A stretch of 64,000 nucleotides of DNA from Anatilimnocola floriformis (GTDB taxonomy: Bacteria; Planctomycetota; Planctomycetia; Pirellulales; Pirellulaceae), in the NCBI RefSeq assembly GCF_024256385.1, contig NZ_JAMLFW010000002.1, positions 1,426,001 to 1,490,000 on the forward strand, in the 5' to 3' direction. Numbering within the stretch: the stretch's first letter is position 1; every line of letters begins with the position of its first letter. Position numbers and translations under genes: made by a program. A model generated the notes under the pieces. It saw only the letters and a program-made list of their open reading frames with translations. It was not told the DNA's origin and searched no databases. Shown one piece after another: positions 9,114-18,340 of the stretch.

Positions 9114-10202
9114 CTAAATAATCTCGCCCGCTTCGATGAACAGATCGGCGAAGCGCTTGAACTTGCGGCCTTCCCAACCCTTCTTGTGATAGGCATAGCC
9201 GGCGATCAACGGCAGCGCGACCGTCGCTTCGCTGTAGACCATCTGTTCCCACGTCGTATCGACCTTACCCCAGCTGCTCGCTTCTTTCAGCGTGCTGCTG
9301 CTGAGAGCACCGTCGCGCACGTCGGCGATAGTGATTTGCACGGCGTATTTGTGCATCGCGGGATACTCGTGCTCACCGCCGTGTTCTTCCTGCAGCAGAA
9401 TGTCGGCCGCGACCACGATGTCTTGCGCGTAGTTCTTCGGCACACCGCCGCCGATCATGAACAGGCCCGTGGTCGGGTTGTTCATCTTGATCTGCGTCAG
9501 TTCGTAGAAGTCCATCGCGCTGTCGAACGAGATCGGCTGCTTGCCGTACTTCAGACGCTGGTGAATGTGCGCCACGATACCGAGCCCTGCCGAGCAGTCG
9601 GAAAACGCCGGGCAGAAAATCGGCACGCCGCACTGATAGGCAGCACCGATGATCGAATCGGTCTTGGCATTCGTCTCGAGGTATTCGCCCATCTTGTTGA
9701 GGAAGAACCGCGAGGTGTAAGCGCCCGGCGGCAAGCCGTCGGCGATCTTGCGGGTCGTCTCGTCGCAAATCCGCAGCTCTTCTTCGTCGATCAGCGTGTC
9801 ATAAATCCGGTCGATGCCGTGATCGCGCAGGATGTGATCATCCATGCCGGCCTTCAGCCGCTCTTCGGCGATGTAATGCTTAAAGCCGAGCGCTTCGAAG
9901 AAATCCTGATCGACCATGTTGGCCCCGGTGCTGACGATGGCATCGACCATCTTGTTCCGCACCAGATCGATAATGATCTGCTTTAGCCCTGCGCTGATCA
10001 GCGAACCGGCGAGGCACAGAATCACGCCGCAGTCGTGATCGCGCAACATGCGGTCGTAAATACTCGCAGCGCGGCTCAAGTCGCGAGCGCTGAAAGCCAT
10101 GGCTTGCATCGCGTCGACCAGCGGCACGACATTGTGCTGCTTGATGTCGATGTGTTCGATGGTTTTTTGCAAAAGGTCTTGCTTGGAAGGATTCCAGGAC
10201 AT
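9114..10202 (-). CDS. Deoxyhypusine synthase-family enzyme
   Basis: This 362-residue protein matches the deoxyhypusine synthase fold along its length: VSTGANMVDQDFFEALG, the SDCSAG segment of the NAD site, MIGGGVPKNY, and SSWGKVD with Lys313. In the eukaryotic enzyme the corresponding Lys forms the imine with the aminobutyl group of spermidine, so the chemistry of moving an aminobutyl group is probably kept. The eukaryotic catalytic His that follows GGGxxK appears replaced here (PKNY). Bacteria lack eIF5A, so the product is likely a polyamine such as homospermidine, or another aminobutylated amine. It is a single gene, convergent with the cupin; no other polyamine gene is nearby. Confidence 0.9.
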   Translation of the reverse strand: MSWNPSKQDLLQKTIEHIDIKQHNVVPLVDAMQAMAFSARDLSRAASIYDRMLRDHDCGVILCLAGSLISAGLKQIIIDLVRNKMVDAIVSTGANMVDQDFFEALGFKHYIAEERLKAGMDDHILRDHGIDRIYDTLIDEEELRICDETTRKIADGLPPGAYTSRFFLNKMGEYLETNAKTDSIIGAAYQCGVPIFCPAFSDCSAGLGIVAHIHQRLKYGKQPISFDSAMDFYELTQIKMNNPTTGLFMIGGGVPKNYAQDIVVAADILLQEEHGGEHEYPAMHKYAVQITIADVRDGALSSSTLKEASSWGKVDTTWEQMVYSEATVALPLIAGYAYHKKGWEGRKFKRFADLFIEAGEII

Positions 10203-10594
10203 GGTTCAATGAACCTTTCAAGATTGCTGCGGCGTTTTTTGTAAGCGAGCCGTCAGCGAATTTCAGAATGTTACGCAGTCGCCTCAGAAGTTCCCGGCAG
10301 GATCTGCGTACAGGCGAAAATTGTAGCGCTCTGCGCCACTAAGTGAAGAGGCAGGCGCGAAGAATTCACGGACTTGCTGCCAGCAAGTTGCGAACGGTCG
10401 GCCACCAGCTTTCGGCTACCCATCCAGATCGCCATACGGTGTCGCAATTTCGACCGGACAAACCAGCTTGCATGTCGCCAGAAAATCAGCCGCGATTCGT
10501 CAAAGGAGCAGCTGCGTCGCAAAAGAAGTAGTCGTATTCCCGCAAGCGACTATCGAGCCACGATCTCATCGTAGTTTGACGCTCTAGATTGTCT
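10203..10594. other. Intergenic, no feature recognised
   Basis: This 392-base stretch lies between the start of the deoxyhypusine-synthase-like gene and the stop of the TPR gene, both on the minus strand. The few open frames have no credible ribosome site, and no hairpin or tRNA was noticed. It presumably holds the promoter of the enzyme gene next to 10202. Confidence 0.5.
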
Positions 10595-11860
10595 TCAAGG
10601 ATCGCGATTTTCATTCGCTGGCTTTACTGCGGTTGCGCCAGGTCCCACTTCAGCCGCCTCGCGATCGAGTTGCAAGGGCTGTCTGGTTCCTTCAATGACT
10701 TCTACCACGACGGTCCGAAGTCGCTCGTAGGTTGGCTCTGCTCGAAACACTTTCATGATTTCGTGTTTTCCATTTTGCGTCTTAAGTAGTAAAAACGCCT
10801 TATCGGACTCCTTGAAATGCCCCTCTTCAACTAAACCGGCATCCACCTCGGGCCAATTCCTTAGGCTCACGTAGTATTTTTCGTTGACATCGTCCGACAC
10901 ACCAAAACTAAACCTGATTCCCGCATCTTTCAGGTCAAAGTATTCACCAGCAATCACATGCTTGCGTCCCACGGAAAATTCGTCTCGGGCGAAAGAACTG
11001 TCCCTGAATTTTCCTGCTCGGTGAAACTCACGAAGTCGATCGATGTGAGTGGCTGCCAAGGTTGGTTGGCGTGCTTGGGTGGCTAATACGATTAGTTGTC
11101 CTTCCACGACAGGATCTTCCGGATCTAGTTTCTGTAGTTCGAGGGACTCGCGATAGGCCTTCTCGTACCTTTGCTGGCTAGCGAAGCCAGAGACGAGGAA
11201 TTGGTGCAGTACTTTCTTATGCTGGGGATGCGTGTTCATCGCGGAACGTACAATTCGCTCCCACTCATCATATTTGCCGGCGTCGAAAAGAATGCTCGCT
11301 TGGAACCCCGCAAAGAACATCACTGCCCCGGAATCATCCGGCGCGAGCCTGAGCACCTCGCGCGCCTGCGAAAGAGCTTCTTCGGTTTCATCCTGATAAC
11401 GTAAGCAGATGCAAAGATCCACCCTAGCAGCCTTTTGCTTCGGATCCAGCTCCAAGGATCGGCGGAGTGCCTTGATCGCCTCAGAATACTCCTTGGCGTC
11501 AGAGTGAAACCTACCCTTCAGCGCATGCATGGCCGCATTGTTCGGCTCTAGCTGCACTGCTCGTTTCAGATGGACTTCGGCGGTCTCGACTTCATTCAAT
11601 TGCATCTGCAGCTGTGCCAGCGCAAAGTGAGATTGGGCATCATCGGGTTGTTGCTTGATTTGGTCTTCGCAATTCTTCACCGCTTCGCGCAGGTATTTGT
11701 CAGCCACATTTTTTTGGCCTGATTCCCTAAGGGTCTTAGCTTCCTTGACGATCCTGGCCGCGATGATCCCGGCATCGTCGGCCGCATCTGCGGGCGAGTT
11801 GATGAAAAACCCGCACAGCAAAAGAAGTGTCCAACGCCATTTCGCGAGTGTGATATCCAT
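10595..11860 (-). CDS. Exported TPR-repeat protein
   Basis: The ATG at 11860 sits about five bases behind GAGGTGGG and opens a signal peptide (WRWTLLLLCGFFINSPADA) for a 421-residue protein. Residues 40-270 hold at least five TPR units, shown by repeats such as A-x-x-HLKRAVQLEPNNAAMH and AIKALRRSLELDPKQ. The C-terminal 130 residues form a different, beta-rich domain with ISFxF/YYVSLRNWPE-type strands that is not assigned. It probably acts as a periplasmic or surface scaffold. A GTG two codons upstream is also possible. There is no operon partner on either side. Confidence 0.85.
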   Translation of the reverse strand: MDITLAKWRWTLLLLCGFFINSPADAADDAGIIAARIVKEAKTLRESGQKNVADKYLREAVKNCEDQIKQQPDDAQSHFALAQLQMQLNEVETAEVHLKRAVQLEPNNAAMHALKGRFHSDAKEYSEAIKALRRSLELDPKQKAARVDLCICLRYQDETEEALSQAREVLRLAPDDSGAVMFFAGFQASILFDAGKYDEWERIVRSAMNTHPQHKKVLHQFLVSGFASQQRYEKAYRESLELQKLDPEDPVVEGQLIVLATQARQPTLAATHIDRLREFHRAGKFRDSSFARDEFSVGRKHVIAGEYFDLKDAGIRFSFGVSDDVNEKYYVSLRNWPEVDAGLVEEGHFKESDKAFLLLKTQNGKHEIMKVFRAEPTYERLRTVVVEVIEGTRQPLQLDREAAEVGPGATAVKPANENRDP

Positions 11861-11994
11861 ACCCACCTCAACGACTCGTAATGTCCCAGTAGCGCGACCG
11901 TATCGTACTGCTATTGAGGTATGGCGATAAAGATGAAGTTAAGTGAGTTCTCTGAATTCTGGCGAATTCAGCTACTTTGCATGCTAGCAGCATA

Positions 11995-13089
11995 CTACAA
12001 ATAGATCGCAAACCACTCTTCAATCCGCTCCTCCGCAATCGGCGGCACCGCGTGGCCTTGGCGGTGGTTCCATTGGCCGAAAGTGACGCGCGGACCATAC
12101 AGGCGATAGACCGGAAGGGCCGCTGCGATGAATGGCCAGCCGCGGTCGCCGTCGGCACTTTCGCCGCCGATGAGCAGGAACGGCCGCGGTGCGCAGAGGG
12201 CGAGCAGTTCGTGCTGGTCGCGCGCGAAGCCCGGCTCGTCGATGGCCGGGCCGAGGTACCAGGGCGCGTTCCAATTCGAAAAGCGAACGCCGATGCCTCC
12301 TTCGCTGCTGACGGTGGCTTTGATCCGCTCGTCGAAGGCCGCGAGATAGAGCACCTCTTTGGCGCCCAGCGAATGGCCCACCGCGCCGAGTCGCTGCGGA
12401 TCGACGCCATCGAGTTGGGCGAGAATATCGACGGCGACGAGAGAGTCGTACAGCATCTTGGCCATGCCCAAGCTGTTCGGCACGCGGGCCAGATACTTCG
12501 CGGTTTCTTCCTTGGCTTGCAGCTTGTCGTTCGTCGGCCAAGCAAAGCAGCGCGGCGACAACACGATCCGCCCTTGCTTGGCGAACTTCAAACCGAAGGC
12601 TTTCTGCGGATCGGGACCCAGGCCGGCGGGCTGACGAATGGAGTGATCGACCGTCGAGTGAAAACAAACCACACCTGGCGCCTGGCCCGTGAGTTTCTCC
12701 GGCCGGCAAAGATAGGCTTCGGTCTTCAAGCCCGGTTCGACTTCGTATTCCACACGCTGCCGAATCACGCCGTCGATTTTGTCTTCCTCGAGCACCTTCA
12801 GCGCCGGCGGTTTGGCGGGATTGCGCTCGGCGGGCATCTTGCCAAGAAACTTCGTCCACCAGGCGAGGATTTCCGCGCGGCGGGGTTTCCAGGCTTCGAC
12901 CGTTTCGATCCGCTTGCCGGCGGCATCGACGAGCAGGTCCGACAACGTCGGCGCGTTCGTCGGCAACTTTTCGGGTCGTTGCTGAATCTCCTTCAACCAG
13001 GGAACATCTTTTTCCGCAGCCCGCACGTTAGAAGTCAAACAAGCGGCTGCAACCGCCGCCGTCGCGCCAAAAAATTCTCGCCGTTGCAT
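11995..13089 (-). CDS. Exported alpha/beta-hydrolase (acetyl-xylan-esterase/dienelactone-hydrolase-like)
   Basis: The ATG at 13089 gives a 364-residue protein starting MQRREFFGATAAVAAACL, a Tat-like signal; the longer frame to 13194 adds only shadow sequence. The catalytic part has PGVVCFHSTVDHS near the oxyanion loop, the nucleophile elbow GAVGHSLGAKEVLYL, and a C-terminal QWNHRQGHAVPP with the likely His. The acid is probably the Asp in GGESADGD. The layout matches planctomycete esterases of the AXE1/dienelactone group that deacylate plant or algal glycans, though the substrate is an inference. It is transcribed divergently from the DUF4058 gene. Confidence 0.88.
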   Translation of the reverse strand: MQRREFFGATAAVAAACLTSNVRAAEKDVPWLKEIQQRPEKLPTNAPTLSDLLVDAAGKRIETVEAWKPRRAEILAWWTKFLGKMPAERNPAKPPALKVLEEDKIDGVIRQRVEYEVEPGLKTEAYLCRPEKLTGQAPGVVCFHSTVDHSIRQPAGLGPDPQKAFGLKFAKQGRIVLSPRCFAWPTNDKLQAKEETAKYLARVPNSLGMAKMLYDSLVAVDILAQLDGVDPQRLGAVGHSLGAKEVLYLAAFDERIKATVSSEGGIGVRFSNWNAPWYLGPAIDEPGFARDQHELLALCAPRPFLLIGGESADGDRGWPFIAAALPVYRLYGPRVTFGQWNHRQGHAVPPIAEERIEEWFAIYL

Positions 13090-13279
13090 TGCTGTTCTCC
13101 TGTTGGCCTGCTGGAAGGAAAAGCCGGACAAGCCTCCCGAACCGCTCGACCTCGCGGGCAGCGCAAGTGTGATAGTCGCGTGGCGGGTTCGCAAGAGTCA
13201 GCCGCAGAAGTAATCGCGGGTATCGACTAGAATGAAATTGCTTGCGAAGTACCGACAAACAGGCAACCCGAGTCGCGAC

Positions 13280-14047
13280 ATGTCATCTCCGTTTCCAGGA
13301 ATGAATCCCTATCTGGAGCAGAAAGACGTCTGGCAGGATTTTCACAACCGCTGCCTGACGCACATCGCCGATGCGCTCTCACTGCGGACCGGTGGCGGTT
13401 ATGTGGTCAAGCTAGAGACGCGTCTCGTGCTCGAAGAGATCGATTCGCACGAGCGAGCGTTCATTGGTCGGGCCGATGTGGGAATCAGTGGTGGGCCGAG
13501 CGGCGTGGCGTTGGCTGAGCCGCAAGCCGCCACGCAACCGTTGCAATTGCCACTGCCGGAGTTTGATGTCAGCCAGCATCACTTTGTCGAAATTACCGAT
13601 CGCGACCGCCGCGTCGTCACGGTCATCGAACTGCTGAGTCCAGCCAATAAAGAAGCTGGAAGTGATCGCGAAGGTTACACGGCTAAGCGTTTGAATATCA
13701 TGCGTAGCAAAACGCACTTTGTGGAAATCGATCTGCGGCGCGGAGGCAAACGGCCATCACCGCCAGAGATTCCACCAGCCGATTACTACGTCCTCGTGTC
13801 GCGGTTTGAAGATCGGCCTCGCACCTGCGACTGCTGGCCGTTCGGTCTGCGAGATCCGATTCCCCTGGTCCCCATTCCGCTGTCGCGGCCCGATGCCGAC
13901 ATTGTTCTCAACCTGCAAGAAATTCTCCTGCAGACCTACAACGCCGCAGGTTACGCACGATATATCTATCGTGGTGAGCCAGAGCCTCCCTTGGCGCCAC
14001 GCGACGCGCAATGGGCGCAGGAATTAGTCCAACAAATCTCCGGCTGA
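13280..14047 (+). CDS. DUF4058 family protein
   Basis: The ATG at 13280 gives SSPFPGMNPYLEQKDVWQDF, the conserved beginning of DUF4058, so the sixteen upstream codons of the open frame are discarded. The 255-residue protein also carries the family motif VVTVIELLSPANKE and a YYVLVSR segment. The Glu-x-LLSPANK arrangement is reminiscent of restriction-endonuclease-like folds, but a function for DUF4058 is not established. The protein is soluble, with no signal peptide. The lipoprotein gene begins 36 bases after its stop, so the two may share a transcript. Confidence 0.9.
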   Translation: MSSPFPGMNPYLEQKDVWQDFHNRCLTHIADALSLRTGGGYVVKLETRLVLEEIDSHERAFIGRADVGISGGPSGVALAEPQAATQPLQLPLPEFDVSQHHFVEITDRDRRVVTVIELLSPANKEAGSDREGYTAKRLNIMRSKTHFVEIDLRRGGKRPSPPEIPPADYYVLVSRFEDRPRTCDCWPFGLRDPIPLVPIPLSRPDADIVLNLQEILLQTYNAAGYARYIYRGEPEPPLAPRDAQWAQELVQQISG

Positions 14048-14082
14048 GCGAACTACTCTCTCGAACCGAACGTATTGGCAGC

Positions 14083-15480
14083 ATGACAGACCTGCGCCGC
14101 TATCAAATTGTCATTGGCTTGACCTTATTGGCACTGACCGGTTGTCCGCAACCGGCTCCGCCACCGCCGAGTCCCTCTGGCACTGTGGAGACTCCGCTGC
14201 GGGTGATGGTTGTCGACGATCCGCCGCTCGCGGCTGCCTTGGCCCGCGAATGGCTGGCGCATACCGAGAAAAAAATCGATCTGGTCGAAGTGACCACCGC
14301 CAAAGCTGCCGCTGCCGAGCAGTTGCCGGTTGATGTGGTTATTTGTCCGCCGAAGCTTCTCGGTCAGTTTGCCACGCGCGATCTGCTGTTGCCGTTGGAA
14401 GAGAGTGCGCTGACCGATCCGGCCTACGAGCGTGATGAAATCCTCCCCGCGCTGAAGGATGTCGAAACAACCTGGGGCCGGCGCACCGTCGCCGTGCCGC
14501 TTGGTTCGCCGCAACTCGCCTTGTGGTATCGCGCCGACTTGCTCCCTGCCGGCACGCAACCGCCGCGCACTTGGGAAGAGTATGCAGCGCTAGTTGAGAA
14601 GTTTGAAAAGGAGCCAGGCGAGTTGAAGCAGATCACTGCCGAGCCGCTGGCCGATGGTTGGGCGGCCCGACTGCTGCTCGCGCGCGCGGCTGCCGGGGCG
14701 CTTCATCGCGATCAACTCTCGCCGCTGTGGAATCTCGAAACCATGGAGCCGCTCATCGCCAATCCGCCGTTTGTCCGCGCGCTCGAACAACTGGCCAAAG
14801 ACAATCGCGGCGCTGGCGAACGGAAACTCCTCTCGCCGGTTGAGTGCTATGAGAAGTTCCAAGCCGGCGAATGCCTTTTCGCCCTCGGCTGGCCGGGCCA
14901 ATCCGTCGATGGCAAATCAACGACGCTGGCCGATAAGCAATACGGCGTGACACAACTCCCCGGTTCGCGCGAGATGTTTCAACCAACGTCCGCCAAATGG
15001 GAAGGAGTCGAAAACTCCGAGACAATTCACGTGCCGTTCCTCAGTGCGAGCGGTCGAGTGGCGGCAGTGACGCGGGCCAGTGCCCAACCGAAAATCGCCA
15101 CGCAGTTCATCCTCTGGCTGAGCGGCCCAACGGTGAGCGGTCGCGCTGCTGCCGAAAGTCGCGCCACCACGGTCTTTCGCAAGTCGCACTTGCTCGGCAG
15201 TTGGCAAGCACCCGCCGAACTTCGCCAACCCCTCACGATGTATGGTGAAGTTCTCTTCGCGCAGCCGCTCGCTGGTCGGCGGTTTGCTCTGCCGCGCATT
15301 CCTGGCAGCGACGAGTATCTGGCCGCCCTCGATCGCGCGGTGCTGGCGACGGTGAAAGAAGAGAAGCCCGCGCAGGAAGCCTTGCAAACCGCGGCCAAAG
15401 AATGGCAGGCCATCACGGCTGCCCGCGGCTTGGCGAAACAACAGCGAACCTTACGCAGCAGCTTGGGGCTCGGCGACTGA
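14083..15480 (+). CDS. Extracellular solute-binding lipoprotein (family 1-like), no transporter adjacent
   Basis: The protein is 465 residues long. Its first residues include LTLLALTGC with lipidated Cys21, then a Pro-rich spacer (PAPPPPSP) before the folded part. The body looks like a type-1 solute-binding protein for sugars. It has VAVPLGSPQLALWYRADLL near residue 140, a PPRTWEEY loop and ECLFALGWPGQS. Late in the sequence there is an FILWLSGPT segment and FRKSHLLGSW. No ABC permease or ATPase gene is next to it. It may serve a transporter elsewhere or act as a sensor. The ATG at 14083 is chosen because it gives the lipobox; the frame runs up to 14011. Confidence 0.85.
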   Translation: MTDLRRYQIVIGLTLLALTGCPQPAPPPPSPSGTVETPLRVMVVDDPPLAAALAREWLAHTEKKIDLVEVTTAKAAAAEQLPVDVVICPPKLLGQFATRDLLLPLEESALTDPAYERDEILPALKDVETTWGRRTVAVPLGSPQLALWYRADLLPAGTQPPRTWEEYAALVEKFEKEPGELKQITAEPLADGWAARLLLARAAAGALHRDQLSPLWNLETMEPLIANPPFVRALEQLAKDNRGAGERKLLSPVECYEKFQAGECLFALGWPGQSVDGKSTTLADKQYGVTQLPGSREMFQPTSAKWEGVENSETIHVPFLSASGRVAAVTRASAQPKIATQFILWLSGPTVSGRAAAESRATTVFRKSHLLGSWQAPAELRQPLTMYGEVLFAQPLAGRRFALPRIPGSDEYLAALDRAVLATVKEEKPAQEALQTAAKEWQAITAARGLAKQQRTLRSSLGLGD

Positions 15481-15765
15481 TTTGGCTGGCGGCAGCGTGG
15501 CGACCAACTGTTCTAGCGGTACGCGCACCATCGGCACGGGCATCACAAAGTTCGACGCCCATTCGAGCCGCATCTGCGAGCAGCGTTTGAGATGAAACTG
15601 CCGCGGCTCTTCGCGACTCAGGCACAGGGCCATCAGCCGCTCGCCCTTAATCATCCGCACCGGGCTCACCACCCGCCGCGAAACCACCCCCTTCGAATCC
15701 ATGTAGTTGAAAACCAAAACCAGTTCATCGGCTTGTCGCAGGGCTCGGTTAATCAAGGCTTGCAT
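15451..15765 (-). CDS. Small WYL-like domain protein
   Basis: This 104-residue protein reads LVFNYMDSKGVVSRRVVSP, then ALCLSREEPRQFHLKRC. That is the order of a WYL fold (first strand, R-x-V-x-P turn, C-terminal R-x-F-x-L-x-R-C/I helix), but without the helix-turn-helix of the usual WYL regulators. The tail after residue 80 is Val/Pro-rich and disordered. Its 3' end overlaps the lipoprotein gene by 30 bases tail to tail. It is probably a ligand-binding or regulatory module. The assignment rests on pattern only. Confidence 0.6.
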   Translation of the reverse strand: MQALINRALRQADELVLVFNYMDSKGVVSRRVVSPVRMIKGERLMALCLSREEPRQFHLKRCSQMRLEWASNFVMPVPMVRVPLEQLVATLPPAKSVAEPQAAA

Positions 15766-16204
15766 GGCTGTCTCGCAATCGAAAGGCGGTCAGTGGCTCG
15801 TCTCCCGTATTCTCGAAACCGCGCGGACAACTTAGGTCCGACGTCGAACGATTTTTCAATTTTCGATTTCTTCGCGTGCGAACATACAACACTGGTGCGC
15901 GAAAAATGAAATCAGCGTAACTCCATGAGGTAAAAAGTCTTGCGACAGAAATAAGCCACTGATTTCACCAGATCGTACAACACCGGGCCGAATGCCCTGT
16001 TTGCATCTTGCGCAATTATTCGATGCTGTAAGTCGCTTGATAGAAATCACTTGCGGACTGGGCCGATTTCATAAGCTCGTTATTTCGGCTTGCACGGCCA
16101 CAACAACCAATCGGTCGGTCAACAACAATCGATAGCTGAGTTGCATTCGCTGCTCCGCTAGGAAACAAGCGAAGTAATTGAAGTACTTGCAGCCACATGT
16201 TTCT
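15766..16204. other. Intergenic, no feature recognised
   Basis: A 439-base region between two minus-strand genes, visibly richer in A and T than its surroundings. Several short open frames of 60 to 65 codons exist on the minus strand (16016-16198 and 15856-16050), but neither shows a family motif or a good ribosome site, so they are not called. Confidence 0.45.
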
Positions 16205-16495
16205 TCACGGATTCGTGTCGGGGATCGATTCCTTGAGTTCCCTGGCCGTATCTCCCAGAGTCCAATCCTTCGAGCGAACGTTGCGATCGATTTGCTCCAG
16301 CGGCCAATAAATCACGGCTGAAAATTTGCCGCCGATGCGGTAGGGCTCTAAGTTTCCCTCCAATTGGTAATCGTCGTTCTTTTTAATCAAGCCGACACCT
16401 TGGGGAACAGTTAGCAGGAAGTAGCTCCCCACGTAGAGTGCCGCTAAGAGCAACAGGATGCCGATGATGACCGGAGCATGGGATTCGCGCTGCAT
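16205..16495 (-). CDS. Small membrane protein
   Basis: From the ATG at 16495 the frame encodes 96 residues: a short basic start, one strong membrane helix (VIIGILLLLAALYVGSYFLL, residues 9-28), and an outer domain of about 65 residues with YRIGGKFSAVIYWPLEQIDR. The longer frame to 16882 runs into the kinase gene and is rejected. No family is recognised. It lies immediately downstream of the Ser/Thr kinase on the same strand, separated by an inverted repeat. Confidence 0.7.
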   Translation of the reverse strand: MQRESHAPVIIGILLLLAALYVGSYFLLTVPQGVGLIKKNDDYQLEGNLEPYRIGGKFSAVIYWPLEQIDRNVRSKDWTLGDTARELKESIPDTNP

Positions 16496-16545
16496 GGTTG
16501 TCCCTCGCGACTTGTTCAGCCGCTTACATTGACATTGTAAGCCTT

Positions 16546-16640
16546 GCGTAGGACGAACCATTGGTTCGTCCAAGAGCAGCGAGTGCAGAAGATTTGGCTT
16601 GGTACCCGCATCGGGAGCGGACCAATGGTCCGTCCTACGC
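16546..16640. repeat. Imperfect inverted repeat, REP-like
   Basis: Left arm 16546-16571 contains GCGTAGGACGAACCATTGGT and continues TCGTCC. Right arm 16619-16640 is GGACCAATGGTCCGTCCTAC plus GC. The arms pair apart from a few mismatches, and each is itself partly palindromic around the CCATTGG or CCAATGG core. It sits between the kinase and the small membrane protein and may terminate or attenuate transcription between them. Confidence 0.7.
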
Positions 16641-16653
16641 TGATGCAAAGAAA

Positions 16654-18180
16654 TCAGCGTTTGGCTCGCAAGGCAATCAGCGCAATGCCGCTCATCACGG
16701 TTTGCAGAAATAGGAGCACGGTCATCATCGGATAGAACAGGCGATGGCCGCCGACCAAATCCCATTGGGTCACGCCGGCGGGAAACCAGCCGACGACAAA
16801 GGCGAACGCCATCACGAGCATGATCGCACCGCCGATGAAGGAGGCCCAGGCGGCCCAGAGGCGGTTCTGCAACAGGCTCCAACCGAAATAGATAAACGGG
16901 CCGTGCCCAGCGAACATGATGAGCATCACCGTCGGCAGTAGCTTGGGCAGATTGAAATCGGCGGGGCGATCGACCACTGCTCCCGCGTTGACCATATACA
17001 GAATGATGAACATGCTGAGGATGACCGCGACATGGGTAGCCATGATCGTCAGGCCTGCGTCGCGAATGCGCTGCGGCTGCTGACAGATGCGCAGCGCCCG
17101 CCGTGGCAACGATGTCCGTCGCGCCTGAATTTCTTCACCGGCGAGAAAGTGCTGCAAGTCCGCGGCGAGATCTTGCGCGGTTGCGTAGCGATCGGCGGGT
17201 TGCTTCTCGAGGCAGTGGAGGCAAATCGTTTCGAGATCGCGAGCAATCTCGGGCCGTTGTGATCGCAGCGGGCGGGGCGGCGTGTGACGCACGAGGTCGA
17301 GCACCTCGAGCGGTGTCGTGCCGAGAAACGGAGGACGGCCGCTGAGGAGTTCGTACAGAATCGTGCCCAAGGAATAGATATCGGCCGCGGGGCCAGCCTG
17401 CTCGGGATCGCCGAGAGCTTGCTCGGGCGCCATATAGAGCGGCGTGCCGACCACACCGCTAGTGCCGGTCGCTTCCAGTTCTTCTTCGGCGAGGCGGGCC
17501 AGGCCGAAGTCGACAATCCGCGGCACGAAGGGAAACTCCTGACTTTGGCCAGCGATCTTGGCGACGGGAAAGAGCAAGACGTTGTTGGGCTTGAGATCGC
17601 GATGCAACACGCCGCGGTGGTGGCTGTAATGCATGGCTTCGGCCAGCTGCTGCACGATGCGGGCAGCCACGCGCGGCGAAACCGGCACGCTTTGCGCGCG
17701 GAGCCATTCGGCCAGGCTGGGGCCTTCGCAATACGCAAACGCGATATACGACAGCGCATCGCCATCGCCCAGTTCATGAATCGGCACGATTCCCGGATGA
17801 TCGAGGGCCGCCGTCGCGCGACCTTCACGGCGAAACCGCTCGCGCAGACCTGTGCTATGTAGTACATGCCAGCGCGGAACTTTCAGCGCCACTTTGCGAT
17901 CGAGCAGCGGGTCGCGAGCGAGATAGACAATGCCGAAAGCGCCCTGCCCCAGCAATTTTTCGATTTCGAAGCGCCCGATGTTCGTCGGCAACGTGGCTTG
18001 TCCGGCGAGTTCGTTCCGCGGCCACCGCCGTTCGAGTCGCTGCAAGCATTGGGCGAGACTCTCGGAAATGAGGGTAGCGCCGGCTTCGCTATCGGTAGCG
18101 ATGATCTCCAGCCCCTGCCGAAGTTGCTCCGCATAGGCAGTCAGTGCTTCGACGTCGGCAGGAGAAGGATCGAGCTTCAA
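16654..18180 (-). CDS. Membrane Ser/Thr protein kinase with C-terminal multi-helix domain
   Basis: A 508-residue kinase. After a helical lead (1-70) comes the domain: LGQGAFGIVYLA (78-89), VALK with Lys100, LHRDLKPNN with Asp195, DFGLARL, and APEQALGD. The domain ends near residue 345. The last 130 residues hold about four membrane helices, for example VAVILSMFIILYMV and LLPTVMLIMFAGHGPF, instead of the extracellular repeats seen in the kinase at the window start. The signal sensed may therefore be in the membrane. The first codon appears to be TTG at 18180; no in-frame ATG lies before the kinase domain. No sigma gene accompanies it. Confidence 0.92.
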   Translation of the reverse strand: MKLDPSPADVEALTAYAEQLRQGLEIIATDSEAGATLISESLAQCLQRLERRWPRNELAGQATLPTNIGRFEIEKLLGQGAFGIVYLARDPLLDRKVALKVPRWHVLHSTGLRERFRREGRATAALDHPGIVPIHELGDGDALSYIAFAYCEGPSLAEWLRAQSVPVSPRVAARIVQQLAEAMHYSHHRGVLHRDLKPNNVLLFPVAKIAGQSQEFPFVPRIVDFGLARLAEEELEATGTSGVVGTPLYMAPEQALGDPEQAGPAADIYSLGTILYELLSGRPPFLGTTPLEVLDLVRHTPPRPLRSQRPEIARDLETICLHCLEKQPADRYATAQDLAADLQHFLAGEEIQARRTSLPRRALRICQQPQRIRDAGLTIMATHVAVILSMFIILYMVNAGAVVDRPADFNLPKLLPTVMLIMFAGHGPFIYFGWSLLQNRLWAAWASFIGGAIMLVMAFAFVVGWFPAGVTQWDLVGGHRLFYPMMTVLLFLQTVMSGIALIALRAKR

Positions 18181-18242
18181 CGGACCAATAATATTGAGAG
18201 GAAAAAGGGGCAGGGACTTCTTTTAGTTTACTCAAATGCCCC

Positions 18243-18340
18243 GGGAGGGCGAGGCTCCCGCCGAGCCGCGCCGGTCGAAAGCAGTCGCCAACGGCCTTCG
18301 CAATTCCACCTCGGCGGCTCGGCGGGAGCCTCGCCCTCCC
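18243..18340. repeat. Perfect 26-bp inverted repeat
   Basis: Arms 18243-18268 and 18315-18340 are exact reverse complements (starting GGGAGGGCGAGGCTCCCGCC) with a 46-base loop. The element lies in the divergent promoter region between the kinase and the large VWA protein. This GGGAGGGCGAGGCTCC core recurs in planctomycete genomes, from general recollection. Confidence 0.85.

Noticed and set aside
15856-16198. Two short minus-strand open frames
   Set aside because: No ribosome site, no family motif, AT-rich intergenic setting.
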